Under the pieces are notes generated by a model. The model ran no database searches, was not told the origin of the DNA, and saw nothing but the letters and a program-made list of their open reading frames with translations. This document shows positions 1 through 12,900 of a stretch of DNA of 64,000 nt, in pieces. How positions within the stretch are numbered: position 1 is the first letter of the stretch; each line of letters opens with the position of its first letter. The stretch comes from Serilophus lunatus (Eukaryota > Chordata > Aves > Passeriformes > Eurylaimidae): the NCBI GenBank assembly GCA_013399895.1, contig VXBA01001784.1, forward strand, positions 624,253 to 688,252. Direction: 5' to 3'. Made by a program: the position numbers and the translations under genes.

Positions 1-3000
1 TCCAAATATATAAAATGTGCCATGCTTTATTTAGCATAGCTGTGGAGAGGAAGAAAGTACATGTACCAGCAGACTGTGTGAATCAAAATGCCGGGGGAGT
101 TTTTGACAAACATTATTTAGCTTGCATCATTGCTTATATGCATTTTTAATGTAGTATGAGAAATGCAAACTGGTAATATTTCAGAGTACCCTTCTGATAG
201 GGAAACATTCATCATTTCAACCCAAGCTACATAGGTAACAGAATAGCCTTGTTAGCAAGCTGTAAGTCAGAAGTCTCTTATACCAACATACAGATCAGAG
301 ACGATGCAAATCTGTGAAGTTTTCCCTTTGGATCTGTGGATTTTCTACAAGTGCATCTCTTTCTGTTTTCTACCATCAAATCTCTTATTTGAGGTTTGTT
401 ATAGTCCCTAAAGTGGTCTTCATTTGATAACTTTGCCAGACACTTATTCTACTCGAGTGTTTTGAGAGGAATTAAAGAGATATGCTTGCTTAGCCTGTCT
501 GAATCTTCTTCTTGTGTAGACATGTGCCAAGCAGATATTTACCCCATTTTGGTTTATATGAGAATATTAATTGTCACAAGCTTTTGTTGTCCTGGGGGGT
601 TTTTTGTTTGTTTTTGTTTGTTTGTTTTCTAATGATGCAATTACTTTGGGAAGGGACAGAGGGTCATGTTCAAGTGATCTTTTGAATATGATTCTATGTA
701 TGAGCTGACTCTTGAAGCCCAGACAGCTGTTACAGAGAAATTGAGGTGTAAAACTATATACAATATATTTTTATTCTGCTTTTATTCTGACATTTTAAAA
801 TTCATTAGGACGACATGCAACAGTAGCACCAGGGAGAGATGGACACAAGTAATTGGGGAAGCCTGGATTCTCACTTTTTCTAAGACACTTAAGAGAAGCA
901 AAATTCATTTTATGCTCAGAGGGCTGTATCTGTTTGACTGTGATAGACTAGATAGGTTTTCCTCCCAGAGACCAACTGGAAACCAGACTTACTCTGCTTC
1001 TGCTCATCCTATTACAATGTTATAACCTGACCCAAAATAAAATAATTTGAAATGTGTTGAATACTCATGTTTGGTATCCAAGTTGGGTTTTAGCCTTATG
1101 GCCAGATCAAGACATCACAGTCCAATTTTGATGATTGGGTTTGATATGGCTAAGCCATATCATTCCCAATGTGTTAAGGGCAAAGTTCCCCTTTCAGTGC
1201 AATAACTTCAGGAGTTTACCATCCCATTGTATTGTCATGACTACAACCAAAACTTTTAAAAAATACCACTGTAGAGACAAAGCCATTATTTTTTTTAGAA
1301 TGTCTCCATTAAAAGCAATCTTTTGAGTAACAACTGTTTGGAAGATCCATCTGTAAAATTAAGATGTAGTTTGTCAATAAGGCTATTGGTGACTGAAAGA
1401 CGGACAGATGTCTTTCAATGAGAAGTGAAGGAGAACTAAGCAAGCACTTAAGAATGACAGTGATTTAATGTTCATAGTCTGCCAAAGGAAGACAGGAATT
1501 ATCTTTCTTGATATTTTCACACTAGTGCTTTCATGGAGGATTTTATTATAATCAAACACAACTTACTGGGTGTAATTAGATGAAATTTGTGTTATGCAGG
1601 ACACATGACCTAATGTTCTGACTCATGATTTGCTTAAATATAACTAATTATTTTATTGGGTTTTTTCAATTAAACATAGTTTATCAGTTAGTCAAGATGG
1701 AATTTGGTTATTCCTAATAAGACAGTGATAGATAAATGTGGGTAATGTTTACTTGAAGATTTCAATGGTCAATGGTCTTGATTTCAATGGTCTTGATGTG
1801 ATTACTTGGCTTTGCGCATGGAGGACTCTGCAGAGTGTGAGACATGACTGAGTTCACAGTCTAAGGATTTGCAGAATGATATACAATTCTTACAAAAGAA
1901 AATACAAAGCTGCATTGAGTAGCCTGCAGGAACACTTCTCCAGGGAGATCACCACATGGGGTCTTCTTATTTATTGCCATGTTTTTCACAGTGGAATTTC
2001 AGCTGGTCTTGAGGACAATAAAGGTCATTATCAACTGAGCAAAGAATGTGCATGTAGGGCACAGAAGACCAAAAACAGCTCTGATCTTGCAGTTAGTTCA
2101 GTAGTTACTCTGGGCTGTGCAAGCACTGGATATGCTGGGTACACTCAAGAGCTACCAAAGATGTGCAGGAAGCCTGATTTTCTCTCAGTTTGTACCTATT
2201 TCTATTCCTTTATGTATGCTCAGCAGATTACTGATCTAGTGGGGAAAAAGATTCCAGGAATTTGGAACTGACTTGCACATACCTAGAACAGTTCTTTCTG
2301 CACCTCCTGCTCAGTGGCACCCAGGACTTCTCCAGTGGGGAAAGCATGGTTTTGGAACAGTTCATCGGAAGAACGGATAAGCCTACAAAGCTGTTTGGGA
2401 AACAGTGATACTAAATGTGCATCTTGCATCACCTTTTCCCGTCGTGCTTCATTACTTCCATGTCTGCCATTAATGGGCTGTGTTTTCAGTGCTTTTATCA
2501 CATTTACTGTGATAAAAGAGTGATACTTGTTGTAAGTATCTCTTTCAGTGCATTACATAAAAGAAAACAGATCAGCATGTAGGAACCTAAAAGTATTATT
2601 TTTGTATTTTTAGTATATTATGAGATCATATTCGTCCATAAAACCATGAGAGGGCAGCATTCTCTCTATCATTTATATTTTCTTTCTGCTGAAAAATAGA
2701 TACTTTCTTTAACATTCATCTCATAAACCACAGAGAAGTGTTATATATATAATTCAGAGTTTGGTTCAATATTCTTTGTAATCAATATGAATGTTTCCCT
2801 TGATTTACATAGGTGTTGGACTGAAGCTTCAGATGTTCAAAATGACATCAGGAAGAACTGTCTACATAATTTAAATCGTAAGATACCAAAAATAAGCAAT
2901 CAGGAAATTATTTTGGTAGTGGTTAACCACTGGAACAAAATACTAATAATACTGGTGTATCTTTCATTTCTTTATGTCTTTCAATTCAGACTAAATGTCT

Positions 3001-3164
3001 CTGGAAAAAGTGGACAAAAGCTGCTGTGTTCAATAGTGATGTAGCAAAGTAATGTTTTGTGAACTGCGTGGCATAAAAGAGAAGCTCATGCTCTGTGTAC
3101 ACAGACAGGATAAGCCACCCGGTTTTTATACTGTTTGTAATTAGTCAATGAAAACTTAAGGTTT
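1..3164. other. Intergenic, AT-rich, no gene seen
   Basis: Only short unrelated open frames occur, the longest being 131 codons at 1876-2271 (+) with no recognisable domain. There is a GTTTG-rich stretch at about 600-630 and a small direct duplication of GATTTCAATGGTC at about 1759-1793. No transposon, RNA gene or conserved exon recognised. Confidence 0.6.
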
Positions 3165-3452
3165 CAGGAAGGGGTCTTAAAATCAAAATGGATGAGGAGC
3201 AACGGCTATAAACTAAAACACAAGAATTTCCGCCTCAACACAAGAAAGAACGTCTTCACATTGAGGGTGGCAGAGCACTCAAACAGGCAGCTTAGGAGGG
3301 GTGTCGAGTCTCCCTCTCTGCAGACATTCAACATCCACCTGGATGAGTTCCTGTGTCACCTGCTCTAGATGACTCTGCCTTACATGGGGGGTTGGATTGT
3401 ATGATCTCCAGAGATCTCTTCCAATCCTGAGTGTTCTGTGTTTCTATGATTT
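3165..3452 (+). mobile_element. CR1 LINE 3' fragment
   Basis: The sequence carries the familiar CR1 3' region: the GAGGAGCAACGGCTA block, GAGGGTGGCAGAGCACTC, CCTGGATGAGTTCCTGTG, GGTTGGATTGTATGATCTCC, then a degraded tail TGTTCTGTGTTTCTATGATT. The 3' end points right. It is 5'-truncated and diverged, as expected for an old CR1 copy. The subfamily is not assigned. Confidence 0.88.
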
Positions 3453-3458
3453 CCACAC

Positions 3459-3522
3459 GCAGGGGTAGGACTACATGACCTTTAAAGGTCCCTTCCAACA
3501 CCAACTATTTTATGATTCTGTG
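3459..3522 (+). mobile_element. Second, very short CR1 3' tail
   Basis: Directly after the first tail a second CR1 end appears: GGACTACATGACCTTTAAAG, then GGTCCCTTCCAACACCAACT and ATTTTATGATTCTGTGAT. Same orientation as the preceding copy. Either a second, severely truncated insertion into the first element's tail, or an internal duplication. Confidence 0.85.
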
Positions 3523-6500
3523 ATCTTCTGTAAGTCAGCTCAGAGCATTTGTGTTATCTGTGCTGTGCAAGCAGTCAGGTTTGCTAAACAAAATGATTTC
3601 TCCTGCTCTGGAATCCATTAACATGGCAAATACGATTAATCCAGCCAAATGTTACAGCTACCATGTGATCCTTTGAGCAATATCAATACAATATTGTAGC
3701 AATAAGTAATTGGAGTTTTTAGAAGAATTAATTGTGCATTTTTTGCAAAATTAAAATAGCCTAAGTTGGAGAATGAGTTTTTGAAAAAGGGGAGCAGGGT
3801 TGTTTACTTCAAAATAATTGCTTCAGAAATAGGTTACAAGAAACTATAGATTTTTTACTCATATGAATATAGACATCTCACAGTGTTGGTCCAATGTAGA
3901 GTGGCAAGTGTTAATTAGCATTCTTGCTTGCACTTTCAGCAGAGAGTAGTATTTAATGAACATGGAAACCAAGCTATTCTTTCTCTACTGCTTGACATGG
4001 TGACCCAACTCCAACCCCAGTGGGTTTATGATGAAATTGTATTTTCTTATTTGTTTACTTCATCTCCTACTGTTGAGGGAAATTCCTGTATGTCTCTTAC
4101 TCACTGTATTTCAGTCATTTCAACACCCCTAAAATGATGCACAAAGTTTTCACTGTGAATACCCTTAGGAGGTACCACATACTGTGGTTTCACAGAGAAG
4201 TCATTGGGTCAAATGCAATGGTAGGCAAATGTACATGATTCACAAAGATTACCCCAAGCAACCATCCAATATGTGAGAAGACAAAGGACCTTCACAAGCG
4301 TTTGAAGTAAAAGAAAGAAAAATGTTATTTGATATGTATCTAATTTCATACAGATGTAATTTCATCCATATCTGCTTGCACTTTCTTTCATTGGCATGCA
4401 CTACTTAAAAAGCTTTCCATTTTTTTCAGAGGGAAAGAAGTTGTATCTATCTGTCATTTTTAAGTAGGACTATAATAAAGAGGTTGATTTTCTAGTTACG
4501 TTTTGAAGACTACTAAAGGGTGTTAGCATTTTTTAACTAGAAATATTTTCACAGATTCCATTAAAAAAATGAGATATTATTAAATTTCTCATAACTTGCC
4601 ATATAAAAATGAATTCATTTAGAAATGAGCTTTGCCAAGATGGCGGTATATTTTTTTTGAGAAACAATGTAGCTGTTCAGACTAGCCTACATTTTACACG
4701 GGGTTTGAATGAGAACTTTTTCAATGGATCTCAAAAGCTTTTCTCTCTCCTATTCAACGCAATACTGAAGCTCTGGTTCAGGAAGGTACTTCATAGTGTG
4801 ACTAATCCTGTTCAAAGCAGTGGGCTACTGACACAATGTTGGACATGTACTTACATATCTCAGGAATGAGGCTTTGGCATAGAATGAAACTAGATGGAGT
4901 ATGGGGGACTCTCATGTGATTTGAGCCTCTCCTTGTCCTGGATTGAGTCATGCACTTCACTTGCAAGAGAGAAGCAACAATACATTTTATTGATATAAGA
5001 CATTGAGTCAACAAACTTCCATGGAAAATCTGACGGTGGCTTAACAAGATTCATTGGCAGGGTATGTATTACATGGAGGACAGTGTCAGACAAAACTGTC
5101 AGGGGACCCTCCTGTTGAGTCATGAGATTCGGAATTGAATGATCAGAATGAACCTTGCATTCTAAACTCATTTTCAGTGGGGGGCTTCAGATGCAGCTGG
5201 ATTCAGGCTTAGGCCCAAACTTTGTCAGTGGTTAATGTCTAAAGGGTCATACATGCACAAGCAATCCTTCGTATGACTTGGTGAAGATTTCAAAGTTTCG
5301 GTGCTCGTATTCCCACCTCACCTGGTCAGCTGTGATGTGATAAAAATTCTCTTAACCTTGAGGAGTAACCTTGAGAGGCATCTCCACTCAAGGGGAGATC
5401 CTGGCATGGGAGGGGGAAACCCTGCTGCCATGCAGGGGAGCTCAAGAAATCCTGACCTGACAACTAGTTATGGGGATAAAGTGATTGGCTTATAATCATA
5501 TTTGCATTCCAGTCTTATTTATTCAGAAAACATTCAAGAGGTCACACCCCCTTCGTGAGTAATAAAAAACGGGGAAATATGAAATGCAAACAGTCAAGAC
5601 ATGCCCCAAAAGAATTGTCACAACCTGCAAGGAAAGTGAATATGGTAGTAGCAGCAAGAAACGTCATAGCTTTATGCCTCCTTCTTTTTTGATAGAAGAT
5701 GGAATAAGGTTGGGGAGAGAGGAGTGAAATGAGGGAAAGGCAGGAAGGCTGCTGGAAGACAGATAGAGATAAGGGGGGGGGGGGGGGNGAAGGGAGAGGG
5801 GGGGGGGGGGGGGGATAAAACAGCTCTTCACTCTGGGGCAATGAGATTCCATTAGAGAGATCTTTGATCTGGATTCTGCTCTCTCCCGTTCATGTTGAAT
5901 CAGCTCCTACACCACAGTAATGGGGAGAAGTGAGATGGAGAGATAACCATCACTGTCTGGCTTTTGTTGTTGCTAGAATGGCTGATGAATCTCCTTCACC
6001 TTTGTCATCTACATGTCTGGATTTAATTGGCTTTTCTGTTTTTCTGCACAGTGCTCTTGTGGAAGGCCATGGATTTTCACTCATTTTAACAGTCAGCTGA
6101 TGTATTCAACAGGGAGCTTATTTTGCTAAATAAGCTAGAAAGCAAAACACCAAGAAGCATATTGCAGTGAAATAAAATATGGACTCTAATTGATGCAGTA
6201 GTTTTGAATAAATCTTTCCATTGTCACAGTCAGCACAGTAAATGCCAAGGCCTGTCAGCACCACTTCTGAGTTACCTACCTAAGGTAATCATATATCTCT
6301 TCTTACTGCAGAATCCAGCTGCATCCGAGTTTGAGTATTAATCTGTTAGCAATACCAGTTTATGGGGTTTTACCCAAACAGAATAAAAAAAACAAGGCAA
6401 AAAATAAATGACAGGCTCCAGTTTGCAAGATTGTCAGATCCCATTTCTTCTTGGAGAGCCAGACTAACTCTGAGACCAGTGTAGAAGTTTTGCTGGCAGC

Positions 6501-9500
6501 ACATTGGAAAGGTGATGCCTCAGCAGAGAACTGAAGTCATGTGTTTTCAGAGCATTATACTGTGCCACCCTCTCCCTTTGAGGAGAAATGGCCTAGGGAA
6601 GTAAACATTTGCAAACAGCCCATGTGAGGTTTATAAATAGCAAATTTGCTATCTTTAATTATAGAATTGTGGTGCTTTTCATCTCTTTACAACTTCAAAC
6701 TCTGCACGTGGGCAGGAACAGCATATGATTTCTCTTTGGAGTTACTAGTGTCTATATGGAAGAGAGGTATCCAATGTGCCCTAACTCTGAAATTTTACAA
6801 TTGTCCTGGGTGGTTACCTAAGTGTATTTCCACTCTGAGCGTGTGAAGTTATTTTGCAGGCAGAATGGGAGGAAAAATGAACACCCAGATGATAAGAAAT
6901 GTCTTCTGCTATTGCAGGCCAGACATCACATGGTCCCTTTCACAAAATTAATAGCCTAGTGTAATAAAAATATTTTGATACCATTCTGGCCCCAAATTCT
7001 GTCCTGGGCACCCCACAGAGTTCAGCTGGCATCTCTGAGTTATATGTCAGATTGTAATTAGGCCTCTGAAATTACAAGATAAAGAAAGGCCTTTTGTGGC
7101 ATTTTTATGCCAAAAAGGTTTAAATAATTTAAGTGTTTAGGCTCTCAGAAATTATATTTTTCAGGAAAAAAAAATTCAATTTTTTCTTTTTTTTTTTTTA
7201 AATTTTCTTCTGTTTTTCACAGATGTCCCTTTTCTTGTCTTGCAATAAAGATTCAAAATTTGTCCTGGTAAATTTATCTGTAAAATCTGCTTAGTACAAG
7301 ATTCTGCTGTTGTGAGGAAATCGCATTTTATTTAACAATAATAAAGTATTATTGTCTTGAAAAATCAAGAATTTATTCGGGAGAGTCTGTAGAGGAGTTT
7401 TTTCCAAGCTACTATATAGCAAGAATATATTTTTTATTAAAATCTAACAGCTCAAAGAGTGTATGAAAAGATAATAATTTTCTATTAAATGCTAAAGGAC
7501 TTTCCTCCGTGAGGATATAAGCAAGCTCTACAGGAACTGGTAGTTATGCTGCAGAAGGATTTTTCAGGCTTAGAGAGCTTGGGGGAGGGTGTTTGAGTAC
7601 ATTAGTATTCACTCCACATTCTTGCCTGCTGTTCCATATGCAATGTTTTGTGCCTCCATAAGCTGCTCTGGATGCAGATCAAAATTATTTAAAATAATTC
7701 AGAGGGAAAAAAAAAGTTAAAAACCCCCAGAGCAGCAGTTTCTATGTGTTTCCACGTTTCCTTCATTTTCATTAACATTTAGTGCTAATCTTTCTATAGC
7801 AATGTGGAAAAAAAACACGGCAGAACCAGAGAAGGGAAAGGTTTGTCTGATAAGAAAGGTTTTTACGTTTCAGAGAGAAGTTCTCATAACAAATCAGAAC
7901 AGTGTTAGTATCCCTTGTGCAGTCAGCATCAATTATTTAAAGCAGCAGCACTGAATTCTTTAACTGAAAGGGCACCTTAAAATTATTATTATTACTATTC
8001 TTTCTTGTTTGCAATATCTGTTTTTACACAGGAAGAAGTATATTCATCTCTTCTGTGTTAATCCTTTTTAATAGAGTGAACATTCATTTCCTCTTTTTAT
8101 TTTCCACTTCTCAAGGCTCTCACGTCCTAAGCCAGTCCAAGAGCAGACCTAGCCAAGGGGCCATTCTTCTGTCTTCTTGAGTTGAACTCACAGCTGCAGG
8201 AACATTTACTGCAAAATTTCAGGAAAGATCAGGTAGGCATAATCCCCAAAGTTACATGATTTTATCAAGCAAATTCTGCCTGCTAAAAACATCAGTTTCT
8301 TACTAAGCTTGGGAGAAGCCTTTAATTTCTTGTTAACTGAAACAAGGCCTGGTTCATGGCCCATTACCACTGGCTCTAGGCTCCTTCTGTAATATTTGTC
8401 CTAGCAGTGATATTCTCAAATCATGATTGAAAAGGAGAAAGAGAGCAGAAGGTAGAATTGAGGGTAAGCCTCAAAAGCAAAATTCTCCAAACACTGGGAG
8501 CAGACAAGCTTAGAAGAAAGCTGAGAGGAAACTTTAGACATTTTTATAGTGGTAAATAAAGGCAGATTCAGGGAAGAAGTGTATCTTGCACACACACATA
8601 CACTCAGAGGAGTCAAATGTCCAATGTTTAAAATTCACATTGCACGAAATACAGCAAATCCACGGTGCTAACTGAGGCACAGTAAGGTAGATTCAAAATC
8701 TTTAAGTCAACATCATTCCCTTGTGGACAATAATCACTGACTGGACAACCTGTATAAAAGCCCTGATTCCTACTGAGTGAAGTGCTGGAATCTGTCTGGT
8801 TGTTCTCAGGGTGACACCCTGCTGCATTTATGGTGATGAAGAATAAATATGCATGAAGTTGACAGTTAGTTTGGCTTCCACCAAAGCTTAATTTAGCTCA
8901 CTTCCGTGTACTGAATAAGAGAAAGTAATAACCATAATTAATAGTCCTTTTAACACAGTGAGTAAAGAGCGACATATGATAAAAATGCTAAATCTGGGGA
9001 AACTTCAGAGCTGAGAGACAAGGACTGTATGATGCATTCCACATCACCAAGGAGGTACAACATATTTTGCAGGGCACCGATGGACTAAACAAAAGAGACT
9101 GTTGGGCCAGAGGAAACAAAGGAATGCACTGTAGCATCCAGGGAGGATGTAGCACAGTCCACGCCAGCTGGAATGCATCTTCTGAGGAGGCTGAAATTCC
9201 TTCCACCTTCTTCCTCCTCCTGTTTTTGGTTTTCAACCCTCTCTGCCAAGGAAAGGACAAAAGCTCTATTGTGTCTGAAGTCTGGCCTCAAGCAAAAGTA
9301 CCTAAAAGGTGCTTCATAGCATTTAGTACATGAGCATGTGCTATTTCTACAGACATGGCAAACTTTCCCAGTGACTTTTGCCATCATCCACAAATTGCAT
9401 ATTCCTTCTGTATAACTTCATAAAGGTCCCTCCTTTTTTTCTTGGCTTGCACTACTGTGCTCACTTCCTTTGAAACCAGAGCTGAAGAACTTACATTGTA

Positions 9501-9684
9501 CAAGGAATTTTAAATAAATTCTGACAGCCATTTTGGGGAGGAAATATTGGGTGTTCATTATTGATTTTGTTAGTTGTGTTTAGTTGTAAATTGTAAAAAT
9601 TTCTTAAGAAATTCTAAAATGTTTTTAAAAGTCCAGCAAGTAGAAGGCAGAGAAGTACATTCGATTTTTATATTTACAGTGTTG
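3523..9684. other. Intergenic, AT-rich
   Basis: Apart from the poly-G tract at 5.8 kb, only A- or T-rich homopolymers (for example about 7160-7200) and random short frames are seen. No exon of COLEC10, the expected upstream neighbour, was recognised on the - strand; collagen Gly-X-Y runs and a C-type lectin pattern were looked for. Confidence 0.6.
5773..5814 (+). repeat. Poly-G tracts around an ambiguous base
   Basis: A 15-G run (5773-5787), then N at 5788, then a G/A-rich spacer and a 17-G run (5798-5814). The N is the only ambiguous base noticed in the window and marks sequencing or assembly difficulty. On the opposite strand the run yields spurious proline-rich frames. Confidence 0.95.
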
Positions 9685-9922
9685 AGGGAGGGTTAGGCTG
9701 AGTATCAGGAAAAAAATTTTCACCCACAGCATGGTTGAACACTGTAACAGGCCCCCCAGGGACGTGGTCACAGCACCAAGCCTGTCTGAGTTCAAGAAGC
9801 ATTTGGACAATATTCTCAGGTACATGGTGTGACTTTTGAGATGTCCTGTGTAGGGCCAGGAGTTGGACTCAATGAACCTGATGGGCCCCTTCTGACTCAG
9901 CATATCTGTGGTTCTATATATT
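9685..9922 (+). mobile_element. CR1 LINE 3' fragment
   Basis: Landmarks are GGTTAGGCTGAGTATCAGGA, the GAACACTGTAACAGGC block, GTCTGAGTTCAAGAAGCATT, AGGAGTTGGACTCAATGAAC and the end TGTGGTTCTATATA. The 3' end points right; the copy is 5'-truncated. Tail wording differs from the 3165 copy, suggesting another subfamily. Confidence 0.87.
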
Positions 9923-12900
9923 AGAATTATATTACGTACACTTGTTGCCTGTCCATCAGACACTCAACTGCTCCCAGAGAGAGTGGACAGATGAGTAAAT
10001 AAAGAGTCTTCAAACTCCATTCAAGAAGAGTGACCTATGAACAGAGGACAGTACTATGAAGACATCGAGTTGGTTGGGGGAAGTAGACAAACTAAGGCTG
10101 TCCTCAGTGGCAGGGGGAAGGAAACAGAAGCCACATGAAAAGAAAGACAAAGATAATTAGTAAGGGAAAGGACCACATCCCTCTTAAAGGTATGGAAAGC
10201 ATGCTTTAATTCAGTTCAGTGGAAAAGGAAAGGATATTGGAGAAATTAAAAGGAGCATAGTATTAATATGACAGAGGGCAAGATCAGAAACTTCCTATAG
10301 ATAAGGAGAAAAACTATATGTCTGAAATTACTGTATTTGTCATGTTATCTCCAATATCCATAGAACCGTCATACAGATTGCTTAATATTTGCATCTGCAA
10401 GACACTGCTTTCATACCCAATATTCTTATTTTGGTTGATTTTCTTAGCAAATTATACTCTCTCATAGTGGTTCTTCTGCTCAACCTCAGCAAACTCTACA
10501 CTTGAGGTTCCAGTCTCTTTTCTCACCCATATTTCAGACCCTTCAGTGTTGAAAACCCCTGCTGTACTGTTGATGTTTACTGTCACAAGAAACAGCCAAG
10601 GTCCTGTGCCAAGGAGCAGTCAGCTTCTTCTCACAGATGGCAATTGCCTTTAAACACTTTCCTGGTTGAAAGGGGAGAGCCTAGCAATCTACAGGTGGTG
10701 AAACCATTTGGATGTAAATTATGCAGGCTGTCCATCAAGCTGCATAAACGAATAGCTGGTTCACAGTTGAATGAACCCAGTGTCATAGATCTGAATTCAG
10801 AGCACGTAGCAAAACAACCCTTCAGATGTCCATGCAAGATTCATTGAAGGCCAAGCATGGCATCACTTCTGGCCTGACAAGTTTGCTTATATGGAAAAGC
10901 AGAAGGAGGGAAAATTGGTGCCATGTTAATGCTGCCCAAATATACACAATGAACTCAGACCGAAAGCAATGAAATTGCAGCCGCGCCTCATGAGGTAACA
11001 GGACCATTTTTCTTCACCAGTGACCTTCAATTACAGAGTAGCAAGCAAATTAGTGGAGGCAAAAAAGAAAAATCTGTTAGCCAGAAAATCTTACTGGCTA
11101 AAGCTTGTCTTGTTTCAGTTCCAGTTTCCGTAGCTTTCGGTAAAACATGTGCTGTCTCTCTTTCTCTTTTGGAGTACTGATGTTAACTGGAAATGTTGAT
11201 TCTGAGAACAGTGAATTCCTTCTTATCAAATTGTGTGGTTTACAACTGAGTTTTCAGAAGACCTTAAAGGTTCCTGAGTGCTTGAAGGATCTGAATCATT
11301 GCACCAAGCCTCCTGCTGTCACAGACATCAAGTTAGGAAGAAATTTGAGACCAAAAATGGCCAAGGCAGAAATGGCTAAATGAAAACGAAATTTCTCGGT
11401 TCCCTGCTCTCTAGCATTCCATATGCTTATGGTTGTTTGCCTGTAGTTTAGAGTGACTGTGAAGCTGGCTGGGGTGTAAATTTACAGTGCAGCAGTTAGG
11501 TGGCCCCCATACAGAGCAGGGCTTACTCTGAACTACATCCACCTGAAAGATAGGAGTCTGATCCTACCTGATTCAGGATGCTTACACAAACTGAAAAAAT
11601 TTCATGAATCCAGATGAATTACATGGTGTGAATCCACTTCGAAAAAGGACTAGAGAAGATATCATATCTGTGAGCTAAGGGTGTTCATACAGGGAACCAG
11701 CAGTCTTTAGATTCCCAAGCTAACTTAATTCCATAGGTAGACAAGCCAGAACAGCAAAGAATATATAGCCTTCTTCACTTTGAAGTTGATGGAGATGTTT
11801 GTATTTAATTTTTTTGTGGCTGGTAACTCTATACACCTTTTGTGACTCTTAATTTTCCAGTTCCTCCATTGAAACCATTGAATGCTATCATCCAAATCGA
11901 GTTCTGTTTTGATGGGACAAATTATGCATCTCCTTCTCTGGACACGTTTTGACAAGAGAGGTTTTCCTTCTGGTATATTAGCACCTTGTATCTGCCTCAG
12001 ATTTACAAAATAAGTCAAGGTCTGAAAAAAACAAAAACACAACAACAACAAAAACCTGACACAAATTTACTTAAAGATAAAACAAGCCACACAGTTAAAA
12101 GAAAGATAACCACTTAGATACAAGTTTTCTTTTGACATTATTACCTAAACACCTTTTCTCTTCCTTCATTATATGTTGGCATGAAATCTTTTTCCCAGGG
12201 TTTCTGAGTTATGTGAGAGAAAAGGGACGGGGAAATATCTGCAGAGGGTTTTCTCCCACTTGGGCCAAATCTGAAACATACTATCCTGCTGCCTGCACCA
12301 CCACACCACCTGCAAATTAACACTTTTCTTCAAACCTCCTTTTTCAAAGTTTTCTCAGGATAGTTCGGATCATCAGCTCATACAATTTAAGAGAGAGATT
12401 AATTTCTAAGGGACACTTGTAAGAGCATGGTAGAATACCAGATTGTTTCCTTCTTGCAGCTTCTAATATGCTTGCTTTCAGAGACAATTGATCTATTTAA
12501 GATCCCTCTTCTCCTTAGTTTGACAGAAATCTCTTAGTGACGTGGCTCTGAGTGTTCTCTAAATGTAATATGTGGTGAACTTTTAAGTTCCAAACCTGAA
12601 GCCACAGTCTTCCCACTGTTTGTTGCTTGAGCTCAGTAAACATCACACTGATATGTTGAGATGACTCAGCTATGTAGTGTTCACCTGCCAGCACCAAGTC
12701 ACTGGTCTGGACTGGTGAATTTTTCCAGATAGCAGACAGGCTGGAAGAGCAAAGCCATTTATATACCTGGTGATTATAATGATGCATGGGAACAAAAATA
12801 GATTTACAACAATAATAACATCTAGGACAGCCATACAAATAGTGAGGATAAAAACCAGGGAAAGATAAATACCTGTCTGGAAATATGACTATTAGTGAAT

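Noticed and set aside
5542..5852. Minus-strand proline-rich frames (poly-Pro).
   Set aside because: They are translations of the poly-G tracts and even run through the N; not coding.
10631..11383. Cluster of 61-78-codon frames on both strands that might be a small gene upstream of OPG.
   Set aside because: No domain, no consistent splice structure and no promoter-like composition; compatible with chance.
12515..12838. Minus-strand 107-codon frame with a faint resemblance to an immunoglobulin V-like pattern (GEHYIAESSQHISV, then Trp residues).
   Set aside because: The conserved disulphide cysteines and downstream Asp-X-Gly-X-Tyr-X-Cys pattern are missing, and about a dozen frames of this size occur in the window by chance.
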